Both the position numbers and the translations under genes were made by a program. From contig CAYGMG010000104.1 of NCBI GenBank assembly GCA_964350895.1, forward strand, positions 1 to 15,035: DNA of 15,035 nucleotides, given 5' to 3'. Each line of letters starts with the position of its first letter. The stretch's first letter is position 1. Shown piece by piece: positions 1-7,882 of this stretch. The DNA comes from Pseudomarimonas sp964350895. GTDB taxonomy: Bacteria > Pseudomonadota > Gammaproteobacteria > Xanthomonadales > Xanthomonadaceae. The notes under the pieces were generated by a model. That model was not told the DNA's origin, made no database searches, and worked only from the letters and a program-made list of their open reading frames with translations.

Positions 1-33
1 TGCACAACTTGACGCACACAACTGCCCGCAGGG

Positions 34-134
34 GCGAGCACAGGGATGTGCTCGCGTTCGCCCAGCGCAGGATGCGCTGTCGGCGAACCCTCGGAGCCCG
101 AACGCGGACCCGCAGGGCAGGATGCCCGGAGGGC
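34..134 (+). other. Cluster of GGA-loop hairpins (CsrA/RsmA-site-like)
   Basis: Three stem-loops share the apex CA-GG(G)A-TG on different stems. They are 34-42/47-55 (9 bp, loop GGGA), 63-69/73-79 (7 bp, loop GGA) and 115-119/123-127 (5 bp, loop GGA). A fourth, 124-127/131-134 with loop GGA, overlaps the third and would compete with it. The first reads CACAGGGATGTG, close to the CsrA selection consensus RUACARGGAUGU. CsrA/RsmA proteins bind GGA presented in hairpin loops. Whether this DNA is transcribed is unknown; it could be the 3' region of a gene lying left of the window. Confidence 0.45.
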
Positions 135-297
135 GACAGACCGGGGTGGCCTTTCTTTGGGTTACCTTTCTTTGGCCACTCAAAGAAAGGTGACTCGGGC
201 CGCCCGCAGGACGGTTCGAAACGCCGTTGATCTTGATCCTGCTTCAACAAAAAGAGCCCACTTCGCCGGCCAGGGCGAACGCACACTTTGCGCCCAA
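34..297 (+). repeat. Dispersed intergenic repeat, left copy
   Basis: This gene-free stretch is a composite repeat. Its first part (34-134) has successive hairpins whose loops read GGGA or GGA. Its middle (150-190) has two direct copies of CCTTTCTTTGG (150-160 and 165-175); the second starts a perfect 10-bp stem (165-174 with 181-190, loop 175-180). Its last part (about 185-297) matches, in inverted orientation, the sequence at 14913-15035, including a 20-base identical block (262-281 versus 14927-14946) and GTTGATCTTG (226-235 versus 14967-14976). Elements that place a CTTTCTTTG hairpin before GTGACTCGGG are, from memory, frequent between genes in Xanthomonadaceae. The exact left limit cannot be fixed from two copies. 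No credible gene is seen in 1-323. Confidence 0.8.
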
Positions 298-323
298 TAC
301 GGCCCTCTGAGTGGCGCAGCGCC

Positions 324-917
324 TCAGCGCAGGTCGCGGCGGCGCTTTTCGTCCAGCCACTTGTCGGCCTGCGCCGGCTGGTAGCTGCGCAGCCAGTGGA
401 ACAGGGTGTCGAGGTCTTCGCCGTGCCACAGATCGCCGCGCTGGTCGGGATGCAGGAAGCGTGTCTCGACCATGCGATCAAGCATGGTGATCAGCGGGTT
501 GTAGAACCCGTCGACGTCGAGAAAGGCGCAGGGCCGGTCGCCCAGGCCAAGCTGGCGCCAGGTCAGCATCTCGAACATTTCATCGAGCGTGCCGAAGCCG
601 CCGGGCAGGGCGACGAAGCCGTCAGCCAGGTCGAACATGCGTCGCTTGCGCTCATGCATCGAGCCGACCACTTCGAGATGGGTCAGGTGCTTGTGCGCGA
701 CCTCCCACTTCATCAGGTGCTCGGGGATCACCCCGGTGACCTCGCCGCCGCCGGCCAGCACGGCGTCGGCGACGATGCCCATTAGGCCGACATTGCCGCC
801 GCCGTAGACCAGGCCAAGGCCTTCGCTGGCCATCCGCGTACCGAGCGCTGTGGCGGCCTCGGCGTACTTCGGGTCATTGCCGGCGTTGGAGCCGCAGTAG
901 ACGCAGATGGAATTCAT
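324..917 (-). CDS. LOG-family nucleoside 5'-monophosphate phosphoribohydrolase (TIGR00730 type)
   Basis: A 197-residue Rossmann-fold protein of the LOG family, formerly often misnamed lysine decarboxylase. Members release the base from nucleoside 5'-monophosphates, cytokinin ribotides in plants; many bacterial members have an unsettled substrate. Visible are the N-terminal strand ICVYCGS (4-10), the glycine-rich GGGNVGLMG (39-47), an SMHERKRRM segment (86-94) and the signature PGGFGTLDE (105-113), whose Glu113 matches the catalytic glutamate. Length and motifs indicate a complete enzyme. The frame stays open to 1043, but the extension reads through repeat DNA, and MNSICVYCGS is a typical family N-terminus. 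No strong Shine-Dalgarno precedes this ATG. It lies downstream of lpdA on the same strand, separated by a 146-bp repeat-filled gap, so it may be the last gene of the odhA operon or transcribed separately. Confidence 0.9.
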   Translation of the reverse strand: MNSICVYCGSNAGNDPKYAEAATALGTRMASEGLGLVYGGGNVGLMGIVADAVLAGGGEVTGVIPEHLMKWEVAHKHLTHLEVVGSMHERKRRMFDLADGFVALPGGFGTLDEMFEMLTWRQLGLGDRPCAFLDVDGFYNPLITMLDRMVETRFLHPDQRGDLWHGEDLDTLFHWLRSYQPAQADKWLDEKRRRDLR

Positions 918-924
918 TTGCGAG

Positions 925-1056
925 CCGTGATTGGTGATTGATGATTTGCGATTCGAAAAAGCCGGAAAGCCGAGTGCCGAGGTTGACGATGGCGCCCGTG
1001 CCGTTCGGCGACGCACTGCTGCCAACGAATCACCAATCACCAATCACCCATCACGG
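925..1056. repeat. Inverted array of 7-nt TGATTNG repeats, LOG-lpdA gap
   Basis: The left arm (925-955) and the reverse complement of the right arm (1026-1056) match at 27 of 31 positions. Each arm consists of degenerate GTGATTG/GTGATTC units about 7 nt apart, and 70 bp of unique sequence (956-1025) separates them. The arms almost touch both neighbouring genes: the left arm begins 7 nt from the LOG start codon and the right arm ends 7 nt from the lpdA stop. A transcript would fold into a long hairpin. Arrays of this look occur between genes of Xanthomonadaceae, as I recall; their function is unknown to me. Confidence 0.8.
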
Positions 1057-1063
1057 GCCAACG

Positions 1064-2494
<1,431 letters not shown>

Positions 2495-2505
2495 TGCATT
2501 CGCTT

Positions 2506-2599
2506 CCGTGATTCGTGAGTGGTGATTCGTCCAGGCGGGTTCGCGATCGTGACGGGCTTTCGCTGTGGCGAGTCCCCCATCACGAATCTCGAATCACGG
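2506..2599. repeat. Inverted array of 7-nt TGATTNG repeats, lpdA-odhB gap
   Basis: A second, shorter element of the type at 925-1056. The left arm is 2506-2529, and the right arm, near 2576-2599, matches it in reverse complement at about 19 of 24 positions. The first ten outer bases, CCGTGATTCG, are identical in both arms. About 46 bp separates the arms. The right arm ends 7 nt short of the odhB stop codon. In the minus-strand mRNA the left arm lies just before the lpdA ribosome-binding site, so the hairpin sits between odhB and lpdA. An effect on mRNA processing or on lpdA translation is inference. Confidence 0.75.
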
Positions 2600-2605
2600 G
2601 TCTCC

Positions 2606-3856
2606 TCAGAGCCCCAGCAACATCTTGTGCGGATTCTCCAGCTGGTTCTTGATGTCGACCAGGAACAGCACGGCGTCCTTGCCATCGATGATGCGGTGGT
2701 CGTAGGACAGCGCGATGTACATCATCGGCGCTGCCACCACCTGGCCGTTCTCGACAATCGGCCGCTCCTTGATCGCGTGCATGCCGAGGATCGCCGACTG
2801 CGGCGGATTGACGATCGGCGTCGACATCAGCGAGCCGAAGGTGCCGCCATTGGTGATGGTGAAGGTGCCGCCCTGCAGGTCTTCCAGCTTCAGACCACCC
2901 TTGCGCGCGGCTTCGGCGTAGTCGGCGATGCCTTTCTCGACCTCGGCAAAGCTCATCTGTTCGACGTTGCGCAACACCGGCGTGACCAGGCCTTTCTCGG
3001 TCGATACCGCGATCGAGATGTCGGCATAGCCGTGATAGATGATGTCGTTGCCGTCGGCACTCGCGTTGACTACCGGATGCCGCTGCAGCGCGTTGGCTGC
3101 GGCCTTGGCGAAGAAGCTCATGAAGCCCAGGCGTACGCCGTGGGTCTTCTCGAACTGCTCCTGCAGGGTCTTGCGCATCTTCATCACCGGGCCAAGGTTG
3201 ACCTCGTTGAACGAGGTCAGCATGGCGATCGAGTTCTTCGACTGCATCATCCGCTCCGCGATCCGCACGCGCATGCGGGTCATCGCCACGCGCTGTTCGG
3301 GGCGCGCGCCGGAGGCGCCGGAGCTGTCGCCGGAATCGCCGCTGGAGTCGTTGGAGTTCATGTGCTTGACCAGGTCTTCCTTGGTTACCCGGCCGCCGCG
3401 GCCGCTGCCCTCGACCTTGGACGGGTCGATGTCATGCTGCTCGGCGACCCGGCGCCCGGCCGGGGACAGCTCCGAGGTGTCGCTCTTGGACGAGGACGAC
3501 TTGGACGGCGCGGACTCCTTCTTGCTGCCCGACTTGTTCCCGGACTCCTGCTTGTCCTCGCTCTTGTCCTTGTCAGCCGACTTGGATTCCGACTTCGAGT
3601 CCGACTTGCCGGCCGCGGCGCCTTCCTTGATCTTGGCCACGACCTGCTGGCTGGTCACCGTATCGCCGCTCTCGAAGAGGATCTCCTCGAGCACGCCGTC
3701 CACCGGTGAGGGCACTTCGAGCACCACCTTGTCGGTTTCCAGGTCGAGCAGGTTCTCATCGCGGGAGACCGCGTCGCCGACCTTCTTGTGCCAGGCGGCA
3801 ATCACGGCGTCGGATACCGACTCGGGCAGCACTGGGACTTTGACTTCGATGCTCAT
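2606..3856 (-). CDS. odhB: Dihydrolipoamide succinyltransferase (E2o)
   Basis: The core subunit of the 2-oxoglutarate dehydrogenase complex, equivalent to sucB. It moves the succinyl group from E1o to coenzyme A on a swinging lipoyl arm. Domains of the 416-residue protein are: lipoyl domain (1-79) with lipoylated Lys43 in ETDKV; a first linker (about 80-129); the peripheral subunit-binding domain (about 130-167); a second, Ser/Gly/Asp-rich linker; and the acyltransferase domain (about 187-416). The catalytic motif is DHRIIDG with His387 and Asp391. The first linker is unusual: it is almost entirely Lys, Ser, Asp and Glu, whereas family linkers are usually rich in Ala and Pro. The ATG has GAGGAAAG about 6-9 nt upstream. 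The gene follows odhA by 53 bp. There is no sign of damage. Confidence 0.97.
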   Translation of the reverse strand: MSIEVKVPVLPESVSDAVIAAWHKKVGDAVSRDENLLDLETDKVVLEVPSPVDGVLEEILFESGDTVTSQQVVAKIKEGAAAGKSDSKSESKSADKDKSEDKQESGNKSGSKKESAPSKSSSSKSDTSELSPAGRRVAEQHDIDPSKVEGSGRGGRVTKEDLVKHMNSNDSSGDSGDSSGASGARPEQRVAMTRMRVRIAERMMQSKNSIAMLTSFNEVNLGPVMKMRKTLQEQFEKTHGVRLGFMSFFAKAAANALQRHPVVNASADGNDIIYHGYADISIAVSTEKGLVTPVLRNVEQMSFAEVEKGIADYAEAARKGGLKLEDLQGGTFTITNGGTFGSLMSTPIVNPPQSAILGMHAIKERPIVENGQVVAAPMMYIALSYDHRIIDGKDAVLFLVDIKNQLENPHKMLLGL

Positions 3857-3909
3857 GGATCGCTTTCCTCAACGGGAGGGTGGGTGTGGCCAAGTCGGCC
3901 AGACGAAAC

Positions 3910-6747
3910 TCATTCTGCGGGGATGTCGCCTTCCTGCGGCTGCGCCAGGGCGTCATCGACCAGGCTGGCCTGCTCTTTGACGTGGGTGGCGAAGTGGCCG
4001 CCTGCCGGCGCCGGGGAGCGCGCGCGCCCGGTGTAGGACAGCTTCTGCTTGCCCTGCACGCAGAAGCGCAGGTGATGCTGGATCTGGTACCAGGCGCCCT
4101 GGTTGCGCGGCTCTTCCTGGCACCAGACCACTTCCTTGGCGCTGCCCAGCCGCTTGAGTTCGGCGACCAGATCCTCACGCGGAAAGGGGAACAGCTGCTC
4201 GACGCGGACGATGGCGACGTCCTTCAGCTCGCGCTTGTCGGCCTCTTCCAGCAGGTCGTAGTAGACCTTGCCGGCGCAGACCACCACCCGCTTTGCCTTT
4301 TTCGGATCGGCCAGACGCGAGTCCGGGATCACCCGCTGGAAGCGGCCCGAGGACAGCTCGTCCATGCTCGACACCGAGGACCGGTTGCGCAGCATCGACT
4401 TCGGGGTCATCACGATCAGCGGCTTGCGGGTGGCGAACTTCATCTGCCGACGCAGCATGTGGAACATCTGCGCAGGCGTGGTCGGCGTGCAGACCAACAC
4501 GTTGTTCAGCGCGCACAGCTGCAGGAAGCGCTCAAGACGCGCCGAGCTGTGCTCCGGGCCCTGGCCCTCGTAGCCGTGGGGCAGGAACAGCACCAGGCCG
4601 CACAGCCGGCCCCACTTGGCCTCGCCCGAGGTGATGAACTGGTCGATCACCACCTGGGCGCCGTTGGCGAAGTCGCCAAACTGGCCTTCCCAGATATTCA
4701 GCGTGGTCGGGTCGGCGGTGGCATAGCCGTACTCGAAGGCCATCACCGCTTCCTCGCTGAGCAGCGAGTCGATGATCACCGCATGGGTCGGGTTGCTGAC
4801 CAGATCACGCAGGGGCATGTGGGTCTCGCCGGTTTTCTGGTCGTGGACTACGGCGTGGCGGTGGAAGAAGGTGCCGCGGCCGGAATCCTGACCGACCAGG
4901 CGCAGCTTGTAGTTCTCGCGCAGCAAGGTGGCGTAGGCCAGCGTCTCGGCGAAGCCCCAGTCCATCGGGATCTCGTCGACCGCCATCTTCAGCCGGTCGT
5001 CGTAGACCTTGCCGACCCGCGAGTGCGGGCTGACGCCTTCGCCCAGGGTGTTGATCTTCTGCGCCAGCTTGACCAGGGCTTCCTTCTGCACCCGGGTGTC
5101 GATCTCGGCCTCGGGCGAGCCCTTCAGATAGGGGCCCCAGTCGACCGCGAACTCGTCGACCACGCCGGAGACCAGCTCGACCACGCCTTCGCCGCGATCC
5201 ATGCGCTGGCGGTAGTCATCGACCATTGCCTTGGACTCGTCGGCCGGGACGATGCCGGCGCTGGTCAGCTTGTCGGAATAAAGCTCGCGGGTCGACTTCC
5301 GCTGGCGGATGTTCTGGTACATGACCGGCTGGGTGGCGGCCGGCTCGTCGGCTTCGTTGTGGCCATGCTTGCGATAGCAGACCAGGTCGATCACCACGTC
5401 CTTCTTGAAGGTCTGGCGGAAGTCCAGGGCCAGCTGTGCGCAGAAGATCACCGCTTCCGGGTCGTCGCCGTTCACGTGCAGGATCGGCGCGCCGACCATC
5501 TTGGCGACGTCGGTGCAGTAGAGGGTGGAGCGGGCGTCGTCCGGTCGTGAGGTGGTGAAGCCGACCTGGTTGTTGATCACCACGTGCAAGGTGCCGCCGA
5601 CCGCGAAGCCGCGCGCCTGGGACATCTGCAGCAACTCCATCACCACGCCCTGGCCGGCAAACGCGGCATCACCGTGGACCAGTACCGGGATCACGAGTTT
5701 GCGCTCGTTGTCGCCGCGCCGGGTCTGCCGCGCCTTGACGCTGCCGGTAATCACCGGGTCGACGATTTCCAGATGCGAGGGGTTGAAGCCGAGTGCCAGA
5801 TGCATCGGGCCGCCCGGCGTCTGCACGTCGGAGGAGAAGCCCATGTGGTACTTCACGTCGCCGGAATGCGCCGGATCCTGCGGGCCTTCGTGCTTGCCTT
5901 CGAACTCGTCGAACAGCAGCTGGGCCGGCTTGCCCAGGGTGTTGATCAGCATGTTGATGCGGCCGCGATGGGCCATGCCGATCACCAGCTCGCGCACGCC
6001 GCCGCTGCCGGCCCGACGAACCAGTTCGTCCATCAGCGGTATCAGGCTCTCGCCGCCTTCCAGCGAGAAGCGCTTCTGGCCTACGTAGCGGGTGTGCAGG
6101 TAGCGCTCCAGGCCTTCGGCGGCGGTCAGCTTCTCCAGTACCCGGCGCTTGGCCTGGCTGTCGAGCCCATAGCTGCCGCCGGCGCGCTCCAGGCGCTCGT
6201 AGACCCAGCGGCGCTCTTCGGCCACCGTGATGTGCATGAACTCGGCGCCGATCGGCCCGCAGTAGGTCGCCTTCAGATGTCCGAGCAGGTCGCGCAGGCG
6301 CATCCGCTCCGGACCGCCGAAGGTGCCGGTGCTGTACTCGTTGTCGAGATCACCGTCGGCAAGGCCGTGGAAGGCCAGACCGAGGTCCGGCGCGTTCTGC
6401 TTGCCGGCAAGGCCGAGCGGGTCCATGTCGGCCTGCAGATGGCCGCGGGAACGGTAGGCGGTGACCAGCTTGAGCACCGCGCCCTGCTTGCGCGCAGCCT
6501 CGTTGTCGACGGCGCCGGCGACCGCGATGCTGCGCCGCTGGCGGCCGGCGCGGGCCACCTGCTCGATGATCGGGCTATGCGGAACGTCACCGTTCTCGCG
6601 GCCGCCGAGTTCGTCGAAGTAGGCTTTCCAGGCCGGCTCCACGCTGGTCGGATCGACCAGGTAGCGCTCGTAGAGCAGTTCGACGAAGGCGGCATTGCCA
6701 CCGGAGATGTGCGAGGTCTGGAAAAACTGCTTTATCAGGCTGTTCAC
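3910..6747 (-). CDS. odhA: 2-oxoglutarate dehydrogenase E1 component
   Basis: The thiamine-diphosphate-dependent E1o of the TCA cycle, equivalent to sucA. It decarboxylates 2-oxoglutarate and reductively succinylates the lipoyl group of OdhB. The 945-residue length is normal. The N-terminal segment, with NAAFVELLYERYL (18-30) and DPTSVEPAW (32-40), resembles the E2-binding region of the family. Active-site motifs are AHRGRINML with His260, KYHMGFSSD with His301, and NPSHLEIV; the thiamine-diphosphate region is GDAAFAGQG (359-367) followed by INNQVGF. The start codon is GTG: the complement of 6745-6747 is CAC, and the N-terminus MNSLIKQFF fits the family. AAGG lies about 7 nt upstream. It is first in the order odhA-odhB-lpdA, with a TATAAT box 83 nt upstream of the start codon. 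Confidence 0.97.
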   Translation of the reverse strand: MNSLIKQFFQTSHISGGNAAFVELLYERYLVDPTSVEPAWKAYFDELGGRENGDVPHSPIIEQVARAGRQRRSIAVAGAVDNEAARKQGAVLKLVTAYRSRGHLQADMDPLGLAGKQNAPDLGLAFHGLADGDLDNEYSTGTFGGPERMRLRDLLGHLKATYCGPIGAEFMHITVAEERRWVYERLERAGGSYGLDSQAKRRVLEKLTAAEGLERYLHTRYVGQKRFSLEGGESLIPLMDELVRRAGSGGVRELVIGMAHRGRINMLINTLGKPAQLLFDEFEGKHEGPQDPAHSGDVKYHMGFSSDVQTPGGPMHLALGFNPSHLEIVDPVITGSVKARQTRRGDNERKLVIPVLVHGDAAFAGQGVVMELLQMSQARGFAVGGTLHVVINNQVGFTTSRPDDARSTLYCTDVAKMVGAPILHVNGDDPEAVIFCAQLALDFRQTFKKDVVIDLVCYRKHGHNEADEPAATQPVMYQNIRQRKSTRELYSDKLTSAGIVPADESKAMVDDYRQRMDRGEGVVELVSGVVDEFAVDWGPYLKGSPEAEIDTRVQKEALVKLAQKINTLGEGVSPHSRVGKVYDDRLKMAVDEIPMDWGFAETLAYATLLRENYKLRLVGQDSGRGTFFHRHAVVHDQKTGETHMPLRDLVSNPTHAVIIDSLLSEEAVMAFEYGYATADPTTLNIWEGQFGDFANGAQVVIDQFITSGEAKWGRLCGLVLFLPHGYEGQGPEHSSARLERFLQLCALNNVLVCTPTTPAQMFHMLRRQMKFATRKPLIVMTPKSMLRNRSSVSSMDELSSGRFQRVIPDSRLADPKKAKRVVVCAGKVYYDLLEEADKRELKDVAIVRVEQLFPFPREDLVAELKRLGSAKEVVWCQEEPRNQGAWYQIQHHLRFCVQGKQKLSYTGRARSPAPAGGHFATHVKEQASLVDDALAQPQEGDIPAE

Positions 6748-6829
6748 GATTCGCCTTGCCCGGGCCTGGGCCAGTACCGGGTCCTTGGGGGAATAGGGGA
6801 GTGCGCCAGCGACGCGCCGTCGGCCCGCG

Positions 6830-6835
6830 ATTATA
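6830..6835 (-). promoter_or_regulatory. Candidate -10 box of the odhA operon
   Basis: The minus strand reads a perfect TATAAT here, 82 nt before the odhA GTG, in otherwise GC-rich DNA. No good TTGACA match lies 16-18 bp upstream; the sequence there is GCCGCC-like. The promoter would need an activator, or the match may be fortuitous. The whole gap between the acetyltransferase stop at 6914 and odhA holds no gene and no other recognisable site. Confidence 0.45.
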
Positions 6836-6913
6836 GCGGGGATGAACCGGCGGGCGGCACCACCTGCGGCCTTCGTTTGGCGGGGATTCGACTTTGCTCG
6901 GGGTCAGTGCGGC

Positions 6914-7882
6914 CTACAGCGACTGCGCGCGCAGGCTGCTGGCGGGCCCGGCGCGGTCCCAGCTCTGGTTGAACTGCTCCTGCAGCTGACGGTGCCTACC
7001 CGGCGCACGGCGCTGGAAAATACCCTCGAAACGGCTGCCGATCGGACGGAACAGCAACCCGCCGACGTCATTGATGACGAAGGCGCCGGCAAACGGCGAT
7101 TCGGCAGCCTCGGCCGGCTGGCGTAAGGGCATGCTGCTGGACAGGCGCTGGGCCAGCGACAGCAGGGGCGCGCCGACCTGCAGCGCGGTATCCGGATCCT
7201 GCACCAGGATGCGGATCTCGGCGCCGCGCCCGGCGGTGGCGATGCGCCGAAGGGACTGCATCAGGGCATCACCGCGAAACAGCTCGGGATCCATCGAGCG
7301 GGTGTGGATGCACAGTTGGCGCCGGGCATCGCCGAGCAGCAGGCCCAGCGACTCGCGGCAGGCTTCGAGCTGGTCGAGCTCGACCTCGGGCGATTCCGCT
7401 CCGGGCGGCGGCGCGCTGCGTTCAAGCGGTGGGGCGTCGCCCAGGTCCAGCTGCATGCGATGGTGGCTGATGCCGGCGACCACTACCTGCTGGCCGCCAT
7501 CGCTGAAGCCGTGCTGCTGGTAGAAGGCGCGCGCATCGGGCTCGGCGTCCACGTGCAGGACGCCAATGCGTCGCTGGCGGGCGAGGTCGAGCAGGCGGAT
7601 CAGCAGGGCTCCACCGACGCCGCGGCGGCGCCAGTCGGCGGCCACCGCCATGCGGCCGATATGTCCATCCGCAGCCAGCCGGGCGCAGCCGACCGCATCG
7701 CCTGTCGGCGAGCGGGCCAGCACGTGGGCACAGTCGGGATCGCGCTCATCCCACAGCGCCTCGGGTCCGGCGCCGAGCTCGGCGCTGAACACCGCCTCGC
7801 GCAGGGCGATGATCGCGGCGCGCTCTGCTTCGACCGACGGGTCGGCGGGTGCGACATGGAAGCCTTCGGCAATCTTGCTCAT
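6914..7882 (-). CDS. GNAT-family N-acetyltransferase with an extra C-terminal domain
   Basis: A 322-residue two-domain protein. The N-terminal part (about 8-145) is a GNAT fold: MAVAADWRRRGVGGALL (78-94) carries the acetyl-CoA motif RRRGVGG, and ARAFYQQHGF (117-126) is the usual C-terminal GNAT motif. The substrate cannot be told. After a proline-rich linker (about 150-163), a C-terminal domain (about 164-310) contains LCIHTRSMDPELF (190-202), AEIRILVQDP (221-230) and FEGIFQRRAPGR (285-296). This resembles the domain named DUF7931 in such acetyltransferases, as I recall, and the layout suggests a phospholipase D-like scaffold without HKD motifs. The ATG overlaps the oxygenase stop as ATGA, which favours translational coupling, and GGAG lies 6 nt upstream. 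An upstream extension to 8005 would run far into the oxygenase gene and is rejected. Confidence 0.85.
   Translation of the reverse strand: MSKIAEGFHVAPADPSVEAERAAIIALREAVFSAELGAGPEALWDERDPDCAHVLARSPTGDAVGCARLAADGHIGRMAVAADWRRRGVGGALLIRLLDLARQRRIGVLHVDAEPDARAFYQQHGFSDGGQQVVVAGISHHRMQLDLGDAPPLERSAPPPGAESPEVELDQLEACRESLGLLLGDARRQLCIHTRSMDPELFRGDALMQSLRRIATAGRGAEIRILVQDPDTALQVGAPLLSLAQRLSSSMPLRQPAEAAESPFAGAFVINDVGGLLFRPIGSRFEGIFQRRAPGRHRQLQEQFNQSWDRAGPASSLRAQSL

Noticed and set aside
918..1043. N-terminal extension of the LOG protein
   Set aside because: It reads through the repeat array, and the family starts at the ICVYCGS strand.
925..1056. CRISPR array
   Set aside because: Units are about 7 nt, degenerate and head-to-head, without spacers of constant length or cas genes.
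3880..5550. Long plus-strand frame opposite odhA (and a second at 5584-6972)
   Set aside because: Shadow frames of a complete, conserved odhA on the other strand; no domain and no ribosome-binding site.
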